A stretch of 64,000 bases of DNA from Hymenobacter sp. BT559. GTDB lineage: Bacteria; Bacteroidota; Bacteroidia; Cytophagales; Hymenobacteraceae. The position numbers were made by a program, and so were the translations under genes. This document shows positions 28,201 through 35,460 of this stretch, piece after piece. Each line of letters opens with the position of its first letter. Position 1 is the first letter of the stretch. Below the pieces are notes generated by a model that had not been told where the DNA came from, ran no database searches, and was given only the letters and a program-made list of their open reading frames with translations. The stretch lies in the NCBI RefSeq assembly GCF_016427535.1, contig NZ_JAELXV010000002.1, positions 977,865 through 1,041,864 on the forward strand, written 5' to 3'.

Positions 28201-30729
28201 GCCATTGCCGCTGGCCCCAATTTCCCGAAGGTGACGATGCCGCCCGGCTACTTTATCAGTTGGAATGCCAAATCGGATTCGCTGCACCTGCTAACGCCCA
28301 AAGAAGGCGCACCGGTGAAGATGTACGCCGACCACACCTTTAAGGGCTCGATGCTGCTGACGCCTAAGGTTCTAGGTGGAGCTGGCCGCCTCGACGGGCC
28401 GCAGAGCTACGTACGCTCAAGTGACCTGACGTTCAAAAACGACTCGTACTCAGGTAAGAAAGCCATACTCAGCGTAAAATCGGCCCAGGCAGGCAAGCCT
28501 GCGCTTACGGCCAATGACGTAGCGTTTAACTACGATATGAAAAATGGCTACGCTGAATTTACGCGTGAGGAAAACAGCAAGGCCAGCATCGACTTGCCCT
28601 ATTCAAACTTCCGCACTAGCCTCAGCAGTGGGCGCTGGGACTTTAAGAAAAAGCGCGTATCGCTAAAATCGAACGCGGCTAGCAGCGCCTATTTTGTATC
28701 TACGAAGCCAGAGCAGCATGGCTTGAAATTCAAGTCTACCTCGGCCTCGTATGACCTGGCTAAATACCAGCTCGAAGCCAAGGGCGTACCTTACATAGCT
28801 GCCGCCGATGCGTGGATTATTCCCGATTCGGGCCGCGTGGCCGTAGCCGGCACCGGCAAGCTCCAGACCCTGCGCCGGGCCACGGTGCTGCTCGACTCCC
28901 TAGGTAAGTTTCATAAGCTGACGGGCGGCAACATCACGGTAGCTTCGCGCGATGCCTTCAGCGGCGATGCCAAGTACAACTTCCGCACCGTGACCGGCGA
29001 CTCGCTGGCGCTGAAATTTACCAACTTTCAGTCCGACTCTGCGTCGCTGGTGGCGGGTCCTGGCAAGAAGCGTTTCAGCCTGCGCAAGCGCACAACCACC
29101 GACGAGAACGCCGGACCGCCCAGCCTGGCCACCACTGCCACGGCCAGCGTAGAAGCCAACCAGAAGTTTCAGTTGGCACCTAGTATTGGCTACCGCGGCA
29201 GCATCAACCTAAACTCGCAAAAGCGCGGCCTCATTTTCGATGGGCAGGTGCAGCTGCAGTTTAGTAAGCTCAAAAACTCGGCCGAGTGGTTTGCCGTGCA
29301 GGATAGCATCGACCCTAAAAACGTGGTGCTGACCCTGACCAAGCCCAAAGCGGAAGACGGTACGGAGCTGGTGACGGGCCTGTTTTTATCAGATGCCGAC
29401 AACCGAGTATACCCGCTGTACGCGGCGCCCAAGGTGACGCCCGCCGACGTATCGCTGCTGGAGGTAGACGGCAAACTGCACTACGATGCAAAAGCTGGCG
29501 AGTACACTATCTCGAAGCACGACCTAGCCGATGCCAACCAGTATGAGGGTGCCGTACTAGTGTATAAGGAAGCAACCAACCGCATCAGCTTCCGCGGCCC
29601 CATGAGCTTTATCACTAACAACAAAAACTATAGCATAACGGCCAGCGGGGTGGGGGGTGCCAACCCCGACAGTGCGCGCTACCAAGTAAACACGTTATTA
29701 GGTATCGACGTCAACATGCCCAGCAAAGCCATTGAGACAATGGGTGCCAACCTAGGCCAGGTGACTAAAAACTCGCCCGAGGCACTCGATGGCTCTACCG
29801 ATGAGGTCTACAAAATAGCGCAGTTTGCCGGCAACAAAGGCGCCGAACTGTATGCCAACCGCCGGCCGGGTGCCGCTGCCGCACCGCTGGCTTCGGTGTC
29901 GCCCAAGCTGCTACACACGCTGGTGCTGAGCAAGGTAGACCTGCGTTGGAATCCTAAGCAAAAAGCTTGGTACTCGATGGGCAAGATTGGCTTGGCGGGT
30001 GTGGGCAAGCAGCCGATGAACGCACTAGTAGATGGCTATGTAGAAATCAAGCGCGATAACTCGACCGACCTCGTAGAAATATACCTAGAGGCCGAGCCTC
30101 AGACGTGGTACTACCTGCGCTACGCCAATAACATTGTGCTGGCCAAGTCATCGAGCGAGAGCTTCGACGGTGAGATTGGCGGCAAGGCTAAGGGCGATGC
30201 GAATACGGCTACGGAGTATGGCGTCTTTCTGGGTGATTACACCGACGTAGACCAGTTCCGCTCGCACTTCGAGCGCGACTACCTAGGGAAGTCGGGCAAG
30301 CTAACGGCGCGGCCCGCTGCCCCGGCCAGTACTTCGGAAGAAATCGGGGTAGACAAGGACAAGAAGAAAAAGAAGAAGTCCAACGACCCCTTCGGCGACA
30401 GTGAGCCCGCTGCCGACCCTACCACCGAGCCAACCAAAAAGTCGAAGAAGAAAAAGGACAACGACCCCTTTAGCGAGGGCGAGATAACGCCGCCCCCGGC
30501 CGCCGCCCCGGCGAAGGAGCCTAAGAAGAAGGAAGCAGCTGCTCCTGCGGCCGACCCTACCGACGCACCTGCCGAGGAGCCAGCCAAGAAGAAAAAGGAA
30601 AAGAAGAAGGATCAGGAGGCCGCGCCCGCTGACCCGGCTTCTGACCCTGGCGCCGAGCCAACGGTAGACCCCGGCAAGAAGTCGAAGAAAAAGAAGAAAG
30701 CCGAGGAAGACCCCTTCGGCGATTCGTAG
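25213..30729 (+). CDS. Giant exported protein of unknown function, 1838 aa
   Basis: The start is ATG 25213, which opens a signal peptide (MKRLFTAAFFTTFLHLLPAAA). A helical region (residues 50-210) follows, then a Pro/Ala/Lys linker with tandem Trp repeats (about 250-310). A very long beta-rich part (about 380-1680) has repeated FDFD, DSLTIRSKS and DSTTYFD type strands. Near residues 650-700 a segment reads SVREVAEEVKIPEANLRSAV then LARDGYVDVQPQNGIVTIL, which looks like a winged helix, unusual in a secreted protein. The last 125 residues are Lys-rich and acidic by turns, with DPFGDS three times in slightly varied form. No enzyme motif is visible. A terminator follows. Confidence 0.85.
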   Translation: MKRLFTAAFFTTFLHLLPAAAQTTKPVPTPPATKPVVPADGRTPSAVRPGQVTVAQRYNGHLAPDPAQFIVDVRTMLLATNNAAAQAIGEKLRQLWGSNQLTSTQQSRIAELSQKMLDKKFRPLPHLTTFYSALVGGKNLAKLSDGQVDQLLDVLSQSLDRDPNADTEKFLISTARLLNGGYLYRSGFNSLRVIGGQLSFAHKGAATEPSPTASFEAAPPAPVVPVAKPAAPKPAPAKPVVKAKPKPKKRASDGWDTADMWSSTSSSKKNDGWGSANDGWGTPVKKSSANDGWGSANDGWGTPVKKKAPAKTVAKAAPAKAPAAKPAPAAPVAKNTDFDEPALPFTPSASAANEAYYPPAVSGPVIEIKDADFVMGTAGDSIVLRKVSGMAAPLSSRLVATGGQVAWTIKNNPVTADLGPFDFDLSKAEFTAQPVTLTYPYLLEAPVKGALSYKSLRRKPATGDTGYPRFISLTNDARLKNMGEGIKYQGGVSISGARLLSAALDGSLANIRVSQDGKLRFRAASRSYVLGDSIITASRAAVAMYESDHDSITHPGVELKYLKGKQKLQLLQEQGTYRKTPYSDSYHQVDVRAEMLVWNLREPKIDFSIFTSPKQVSADFESKNFFSNTRYQQLKSINHLHPLQMLLGYSQNHGKTMTMSVREVAEEVKIPEANLRSAVVSLARDGYVDVQPQNGIVTILPKGRHYVGAAREKKDFDHIAIKSLTGSGRSATLNLASDQLLVRGVEQFSFSDDSAAVVVRPDSGVVRLGRNRTIKFNGRVIASAYRFKGRDFQFDYDGYYIDMPHIDSLTIRSKSTKKATGNERRPSDFTLTNKNNSQSGRLFLNDPKNRSGRKKLGNFPSFNSTSGAYVYFNKPDVLGGAYDSTTYFDVPPFKFDSMGTSKSRAGFVGMFHSKALPPIKTALTTQEDGSLGFVHIVPTGGYALYKGKGRLSAGAKVHLNAQGLQSNGTVTYLGATMQSDRFVMYGDSLTGEGKAGAIAAGPNFPKVTMPPGYFISWNAKSDSLHLLTPKEGAPVKMYADHTFKGSMLLTPKVLGGAGRLDGPQSYVRSSDLTFKNDSYSGKKAILSVKSAQAGKPALTANDVAFNYDMKNGYAEFTREENSKASIDLPYSNFRTSLSSGRWDFKKKRVSLKSNAASSAYFVSTKPEQHGLKFKSTSASYDLAKYQLEAKGVPYIAAADAWIIPDSGRVAVAGTGKLQTLRRATVLLDSLGKFHKLTGGNITVASRDAFSGDAKYNFRTVTGDSLALKFTNFQSDSASLVAGPGKKRFSLRKRTTTDENAGPPSLATTATASVEANQKFQLAPSIGYRGSINLNSQKRGLIFDGQVQLQFSKLKNSAEWFAVQDSIDPKNVVLTLTKPKAEDGTELVTGLFLSDADNRVYPLYAAPKVTPADVSLLEVDGKLHYDAKAGEYTISKHDLADANQYEGAVLVYKEATNRISFRGPMSFITNNKNYSITASGVGGANPDSARYQVNTLLGIDVNMPSKAIETMGANLGQVTKNSPEALDGSTDEVYKIAQFAGNKGAELYANRRPGAAAAPLASVSPKLLHTLVLSKVDLRWNPKQKAWYSMGKIGLAGVGKQPMNALVDGYVEIKRDNSTDLVEIYLEAEPQTWYYLRYANNIVLAKSSSESFDGEIGGKAKGDANTATEYGVFLGDYTDVDQFRSHFERDYLGKSGKLTARPAAPASTSEEIGVDKDKKKKKKSNDPFGDSEPAADPTTEPTKKSKKKKDNDPFSEGEITPPPAAAPAKEPKKKEAAAPAADPTDAPAEEPAKKKKEKKKDQEAAPADPASDPGAEPTVDPGKKSKKKKKAEEDPFGDS
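26020..26133 (+). repeat. Tandem 60-bp coding repeat (20-aa NDGWG unit)
   Basis: Unit 1 (26020-26079) and unit 2 (26080-26133) encode NDGWGSANDGWGTPVKK with a variable tail; each holds two NDGWG motifs. A degenerate half unit (SDGWDTADMW) precedes them at about 25966. They lie in the linker of the giant exported protein. Confidence 0.85.
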
Positions 30730-30733
30730 CAGT

Positions 30734-30766
30734 AGTACCCCGAAGGCCACCTTCGGGGTACTTTTG
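30734..30766 (+). terminator. Intrinsic terminator of the giant gene
   Basis: A 13-bp stem (AGTACCCCGAAGG and complement) is followed by TTTTGTTTT, 20 bp before the plsY ATG. Confidence 0.88.
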
Positions 30767-30785
30767 TTTTCACGCTATTCTTCCA

Positions 30786-31424
30786 ATGCTCTACATCCTT
30801 ATTGCGCTGCTCGCCGCTTACCTCCTAGGTTCTATTCCGACCGCTTTGTGGGTAGGACGCTGGTTTTTCCAGCTAGCCGATATTCGAGAGCATGGCTCGG
30901 GCAATGCAGGCGCTACTAATACCTTTCGGGTGCTAGGTAAGAAAGCTGGCACTTTTGTGCTGCTATTCGACGCTTTCAAGGGCTTTGCAGCGGCTTATTT
31001 TCTGCCTAACTGGCTGCTCAGCCAGCAGGCTATCGCGCCGGATAGCCTGTTCTATTTCCGGTTGGCATGCGGAGTACTGGCTGTAGTAGGGCACATCTAT
31101 CCCGTGCTAGCGCAGTTTCGGGGTGGCAAGGGCGTAGCTACTATCCTAGGGATGATGCTAGCCATTGCACCTGCCACGGTAGGGGTGGCGTTGCTCGTGT
31201 TTTTGGCTGTACTGGGTACCACGCGCTACGTATCGCTTTCGTCTATGTCGGCCGGCGTTGCTTTTGCGTTTCTGCAGCTACTGCCCGCTTTCCGGCCTAC
31301 TAACTCTTTACAAATCTGGTTTGGCTTTCTGCTGGCGGCTATGCTCATCTACACCCACCGCGCCAATATTGGCCGGCTGCGGGCTGGCACCGAAAGCCGT
31401 GTGCCACTTTGGGGCAAATGGTAG
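30786..31424 (+). CDS. plsY: Glycerol-3-phosphate acyltransferase PlsY
   Basis: 212 residues, multi-span. The motifs GSIPTALWVGR, REHGSGNAGATNTFRVLG and FRGGKGVATILGMM are those of PlsY. It transfers acyl from acyl-phosphate to glycerol-3-phosphate, the first step of phospholipid synthesis, in the inner membrane. Confidence 0.96.
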   Translation: MLYILIALLAAYLLGSIPTALWVGRWFFQLADIREHGSGNAGATNTFRVLGKKAGTFVLLFDAFKGFAAAYFLPNWLLSQQAIAPDSLFYFRLACGVLAVVGHIYPVLAQFRGGKGVATILGMMLAIAPATVGVALLVFLAVLGTTRYVSLSSMSAGVAFAFLQLLPAFRPTNSLQIWFGFLLAAMLIYTHRANIGRLRAGTESRVPLWGKW

Positions 31425-31489
31425 CTACCGTACACAGCAGCTATGAGTTCTGAGCCGCAGCTACTAGTGCCGATTATTAGCTCCTAGGG

Positions 31490-31654
31490 CTATAAGGCAG
31501 GCGGTACAGCCATAGCTACATAGGAAATGCCTTTCGACTGAAAAGCTTTGTGCCAGTACTGGGCTCATTCGGCGAGTATTACATACGGTTCGTGGGCGTA
31601 AAACTGCTTTAGCCGGTTGACCGAGCCTGACCAGAGAAAGGCTAAAGCCCGAGT
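31490..31654 (-). pseudogene. Probable decayed gene remnant
   Basis: Read on the minus strand, this stretch encodes about 55 residues with coding character: RALAFLWSGSVNRLKQFYAH, EPYVILAE, a TGA stop at 31565-31567, then AQYWHKAFQSKGISYVAMAV ending PPAL and TAG. There is no start codon or ribosome site. It looks like the 3' end of a lost gene. I do not recognise the family. It occupies most of the 269-bp gap between plsY and the M20 peptidase. Confidence 0.4.
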
Positions 31655-31693
31655 ACTTACTTTTGTCCTATCAATTGTTCCTTGTATATAAGC

Positions 31694-33067
31694 ATGGCTA
31701 CACCTGCCTACCTCACGCAGCACCAAAATCGCTTCCTAGAAGAGCTTCTAGATTGGCTGCGTATTCCCTCGGTTTCGGCCGACCCCAAATTCCACGGCGA
31801 CGTATTACGCGCCGCCGATTTCATTAAAGACAAGCTGCTAGAGGCCGGCGCTACGTTAGTTGAGATATGTCCCACGGCTGGCAACCCCATCGTGTACGGC
31901 GAATACATGGCGGGCCCCGACCGCCCCACCGTGCTAGTGTATGGCCACTACGATGTGCAGCCTGCCGACCCCTACGAGCTGTGGACTTCGCCGCCGTTTG
32001 AGCCGGTAATTAAAGACGAAAAAATATACGCCCGCGGCGCCTGCGACGATAAAGGCCAGGTGTACATGCACGTAAAGGCCCTCGAAATGATGCTGCGCGA
32101 TGGCGGCTTAGGTGCCCCCTGCAACATCAAGTTCATGTTCGAGGGAGAAGAAGAGATTGGCTCCGACAACCTTGGCATCTTTGTGAAGGCCAACAAAGAG
32201 AAGCTAAAAGCGGATGTTATTCTCATCTCCGACACCGGCATTCTAGCCAACGACGTGCCCAGCATTGAGGTGGGGCTGCGCGGCCTCAGCTACCACGAGG
32301 TAGAAGTAACCGGCCCCAACCGCGACCTGCACTCGGGTCTCTACGGCGGCGCCGTAATGAACCCCATCAATGCACTCTGCGACATGATAAGCAGCCTGCA
32401 CGATGAGAATCGGCACATTACCATTCCGGGCTTCTACGACAACGTAGCCGAGTTAAGCGCCGCCGAGCGCGCCGAGCTGGCGCAGGCACCTTTCTCAGAA
32501 GACGAATTTGAGCAAAGCATCGGTCTGCCTGCAGCAGCGGGCGAAGCCGGCTACACTACGCCCGAGCGCACGAGCATTCGGCCCACGCTCGATGTAAATG
32601 GCATCTGGGGCGGCTACATCGGCGAGGGTGCCAAGACGGTAATAGCCAGCAAGGCCTACGCTAAAATCTCGATGCGCTTGGTGCCCAACCAAACGAGCGA
32701 CGAAATCACAGCCCTGTTTCAGAAGCATTTCGAAAGCATCGCTCCGGCCGGTGTTACCGTGAAAGTGACGCCCCATCACGGCGGCGAGCCCGTCGTGACG
32801 CCCACCGACTCGGTCGCTTACCGCGCCGCGGCTAAGGCCCTGGAAACTACTTTCGGCAAAAAGCCAGTGCCTACGCGCGGCGGCGGCTCTATTCCTATCG
32901 TGGCCATGTTTAAGAGTGAGCTAGGTCTCGACTCGGTTCTGCTCGGGTTCGGCCTCGACTCCGATGCCATCCACTCGCCCAACGAGCATTTCGGCGTCTT
33001 CAACTTCCTGAAGGGTATTGAAACCATCCCGGAGTTCTATCGTGAATATGCAGCAGTTAGTAAATAG
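31694..33067 (+). CDS. M20 family metallodipeptidase
   Basis: 457 residues from ATG 31694; a TTG at 31682 would add four. Zinc-site motifs are VYGHYDVQPADPYELW, ARGACDDKGQ and FEGEEEIGSDNLG, with HSGLYGG in the lid and a distal His near HSPNEHFG. This is the CNDP/DapE-like dipeptidase branch, cytoplasmic, which splits small peptides. A strong terminator follows. Confidence 0.93.
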   Translation: MATPAYLTQHQNRFLEELLDWLRIPSVSADPKFHGDVLRAADFIKDKLLEAGATLVEICPTAGNPIVYGEYMAGPDRPTVLVYGHYDVQPADPYELWTSPPFEPVIKDEKIYARGACDDKGQVYMHVKALEMMLRDGGLGAPCNIKFMFEGEEEIGSDNLGIFVKANKEKLKADVILISDTGILANDVPSIEVGLRGLSYHEVEVTGPNRDLHSGLYGGAVMNPINALCDMISSLHDENRHITIPGFYDNVAELSAAERAELAQAPFSEDEFEQSIGLPAAAGEAGYTTPERTSIRPTLDVNGIWGGYIGEGAKTVIASKAYAKISMRLVPNQTSDEITALFQKHFESIAPAGVTVKVTPHHGGEPVVTPTDSVAYRAAAKALETTFGKKPVPTRGGGSIPIVAMFKSELGLDSVLLGFGLDSDAIHSPNEHFGVFNFLKGIETIPEFYREYAAVSK

Positions 33068-33090
33068 TTAGCTTGTGTAACGCAGCATAG

Positions 33091-33130
33091 AAAGGCCCTG
33101 GTTCCTAGCTAGAAACCAGGGCCTTTTTTT
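33091..33130. terminator. Bidirectional intrinsic terminator
   Basis: A 13-bp stem (AAAGGCCCTGGTT with complement) ends in TTTTTTT on the plus strand and in A-rich sequence on the other. It separates the M20 gene from the convergent barrel gene. Confidence 0.9.
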
Positions 33131-33146
33131 AATGATACTTGGTTAA

Positions 33147-33764
33147 TCAACGGCCATTGACCGAATAAGTCAGGTATAGCTGAAAAGCTCCGTTGCGCTG
33201 GCGGCTCTGGATGGTTGTGCTACCGAACGTATTTGCTTGAGGCACATTAGTAAACCCACCATTATAGCGTAGGCCTACTCCTAAACCGTGCTTAAGCTGG
33301 TAGCCGAGTCCGAAAAGGTAGCCAAAGTCAACAGTATTTAAACCATTTTTTATATCCGTCGAGACACTACCTGTCTGATATTTAGCACCTATTAAAAAAC
33401 CTGCCTGTGGGCCAGCTTCGAAAAATAGCCCACCGGTATTCACATGAAAGGCCAGCGGCACATCAATATAATGCAGGCGCCAGGAGACATCGGTAGTGTT
33501 CTTGTAGTAACCACCCTTTTGAGAGTATAATAACTCGGGTTGAAAGGCAAAAAGTGACGTAAGACCAATATTAGCAAACACACCTCCATGAAAACCAAAT
33601 CGGTAGTCATTAGCACCAGCATCGGGCCCTGTCAAGTTTGTCAGCGAAGCGCCTGCTTTTAGGCCTAGTGATACGTCGCTGCCGCCGCGGTCGCGCCGCT
33701 GCGCCTGCGCTACCGTGCTGAAGCCCAGCACTAAAGCCAGCAGTACAAGGATGGATTTTTTCAT
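33147..33764 (-). CDS. PorT-like outer-membrane beta-barrel protein (paralog 1)
   Basis: 205 residues with a signal peptide (ILVLLALVLGFSTVAQAQ). The mature part has the outer-membrane barrel pattern of PF13568: LGLKAGASLTNLTG, GFHGGVFANIGLTSLFAFQPELLYSQKGG, LHYIDVPLAFH and GLRYNGGFTNV. It is the last of three tandem paralogs on the minus strand. The role is unknown; PorT itself is linked to type IX secretion, but most members of this family are not characterised. Confidence 0.82.
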   Translation of the reverse strand: MKKSILVLLALVLGFSTVAQAQRRDRGGSDVSLGLKAGASLTNLTGPDAGANDYRFGFHGGVFANIGLTSLFAFQPELLYSQKGGYYKNTTDVSWRLHYIDVPLAFHVNTGGLFFEAGPQAGFLIGAKYQTGSVSTDIKNGLNTVDFGYLFGLGYQLKHGLGVGLRYNGGFTNVPQANTFGSTTIQSRQRNGAFQLYLTYSVNGR

Positions 33765-33835
33765 CGAAAAACGGATGAGTGAAAGGATAAGTGGGACAAA
33801 GCTACAAGCGTCGGCCAGTTGTGTGACCGCAAAAA

Positions 33836-33861
33836 AGCCGGCCCACCTAGGTGAGCCGGCT
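33836..33861 (-). terminator. Terminator of paralog 2
   Basis: A 7-bp GC stem (AGCCGGC with GCCGGCT), with an inner CACCTAGGTG palindrome, is followed by TTTTTT on the minus strand. Confidence 0.7.
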
Positions 33862-33884
33862 GTAACTAGATTAGCCTAAACGAC

Positions 33885-34478
33885 TTACTTGCCGCCAAAC
33901 ATGAAGCCTACGTACAATTGGAAAGCGCTGTTTTTAATGTTTCTCGCCTGTACACCATTGCTGTTGTCACTCTTGCCTACGTTTGTGAAGCCCCCATTAT
34001 AGCGCAAGCCAATCATAGGACCACTAGCAGCTTGAAAGCCTAGACCTGCGGCGTAGCCAAAGTCAACGCTTTTAAATGCTTCTTTATAATTAATAGAGAA
34101 ATTGTCGTCTTTTGCTTTAGCCGATGCAAGAAAACCGACCTGCGGACCTAGTTCAAAGAACAAGCCTGTTTCGCCAGTAGAAATCTTTGCCAATACTGGC
34201 ACGTCGATATAGTTGAGGTTAAGCCTCGCACCAGTACCGCCTTCTTTGGCACCTTTCATAGAGTATAGTACTTCGGGCTGAATGGAGAACATATCGTTCA
34301 AGCCAAAATTGGCTACAACGCCACCATTGAAGCCAAACTTATTCTTGAAGCCGTCAGAATCTTCACCCGAAAGGTTAGTGAGCGAAGCACCTGCCTTAAT
34401 ACCATACTTGATAGATTGGGCTTGTGAGGCGAAAGAGATGCCTACTAATAAGCCTAGAGATAGTAATACCTTTTGCAT
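33885..34478 (-). CDS. PorT-like outer-membrane beta-barrel protein (paralog 2)
   Basis: 197 residues with a signal peptide ending ISFASQAQ. Motifs match its neighbours: YGIKAGASLTNLSGEDSDG, FGFNGGVVANFGLNDMFSIQPEVLYSMKG, LNYIDVPVLAKI, FFELGPQVGFL and LRYNGGFTNVGK. It lies between two close paralogs, each followed by its own terminator, so the three are separate transcripts or a loosely coupled cluster formed by tandem duplication. Confidence 0.82.
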   Translation of the reverse strand: MQKVLLSLGLLVGISFASQAQSIKYGIKAGASLTNLSGEDSDGFKNKFGFNGGVVANFGLNDMFSIQPEVLYSMKGAKEGGTGARLNLNYIDVPVLAKISTGETGLFFELGPQVGFLASAKAKDDNFSINYKEAFKSVDFGYAAGLGFQAASGPMIGLRYNGGFTNVGKSDNSNGVQARNIKNSAFQLYVGFMFGGK

Positions 34479-34565
34479 AAAAAGGACGAGAAAAAAGAAT
34501 GGTTAAACTGTGGTACAAAAGTACGGTGTAATACAGCGAATTAGGGGGTAATATTAGTAAGATAC

Positions 34566-34605
34566 AGAAAAAGGCCAGATTCTTTACAGAATCTGGCCTT
34601 TTTCT
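34566..34605. terminator. Terminator of paralog 3
   Basis: A perfect 18-bp stem (arms 34566-34583 and 34588-34605) with a 4-nt loop ends in T runs on both strands, between paralog 2 and paralog 3. Confidence 0.9.
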
Positions 34606-34628
34606 GAGCGAACTATGCTAATCTCAGC

Positions 34629-35264
34629 TTATTTGCCACCGAACAGGTAACCAACTTGGAACTGGAATACCGAGTTGTGGACGTTAGGCGTAGCGTTTTT
34701 GTACACCTGCGAGAAGTCACCGGTATAGCGCAGGCCAAGCTGCAAGCCGCTGGTGATTTGGTAACCTAGACCACCTACGTAGCCGATTACTACTTTATTC
34801 AAGCCATCGGTGCTGGTAGTGCGCGAGCCCGAGATTTCTTTGCCGCTGCCATCTTCGTTGAACGTACGGCGGTGCAGCACGAAGCTACCCTGCGGGCCGA
34901 GTTCTACGAAAAAGCCTTTGCCATCCTCGCCGATGTTATAACGGAACATGATAGGCACATCAAGATAGCCTAGCGTGTTTTTCAGGGTAGTGTTAGCGCT
35001 GGGGCTGCCGTAAGCAAAGTTGTCTACCGAAGAACCCTTTTGCGAATACAGGAATTCGGGCTGGATAGAGAAGTTATCCGAAACGCCAAAGTTCACATAC
35101 GGGCCAGCAGCAAAGCCAGCCTTGTACTCCGAGCCTTTGGAGGCTTCACCCGAGAAAGTCGAAAGGTTGAAACCGCCTTTTAGACCTACTTTGATACCGG
35201 TTTGAGCATTAGCTGCGCCGGCAGCACCAGCGAGAAGAGCAAGAGAGAGAATGGTTTTTTTCAT
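34629..35264 (-). CDS. PorT-like outer-membrane beta-barrel protein (paralog 3)
   Basis: 211 residues with a signal peptide (ILSLALLAGAAGAANAQ). The motifs are VGLKGGFNLSTFSGEAS, FAAGPYVNFGVSDNFSIQPEFLYSQKGS, LGYLDVPIMFRYN, FFVELGPQGSFVL and LGLRYTGDFSQVYK. It is the most divergent of the three tandem paralogs and lies first in the direction of transcription. Confidence 0.82.
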   Translation of the reverse strand: MKKTILSLALLAGAAGAANAQTGIKVGLKGGFNLSTFSGEASKGSEYKAGFAAGPYVNFGVSDNFSIQPEFLYSQKGSSVDNFAYGSPSANTTLKNTLGYLDVPIMFRYNIGEDGKGFFVELGPQGSFVLHRRTFNEDGSGKEISGSRTTSTDGLNKVVIGYVGGLGYQITSGLQLGLRYTGDFSQVYKNATPNVHNSVFQFQVGYLFGGK

Positions 35265-35430
35265 GGCTGAAAAAATGGTGAGATTAGCCCGGTCGCTTAA
35301 ATAGCTGAAGTATGAAAGAGGTGAACTAGACCGGGAATGCGCCTTATACTAAGCCAGGATAGGATAGGGTTACAGTTTGAAGTGAATTTAGCTTTTTTCT
35401 GAATAAGCCTCCTGTATAACAGTAGCATTG

Positions 35431-35439
35431 TACTTTTGG
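35431..35439 (+). promoter_or_regulatory. Promoter -7 box of the lipid A deacylase gene
   Basis: TACTTTTGG matches TAnnTTTG and lies 21 bp before ATG 35461. It rules out the upstream TTG 35428 as the start codon. Confidence 0.5.
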
Positions 35440-35460
35440 AACTGGTTTGTTGCCAGCTTT

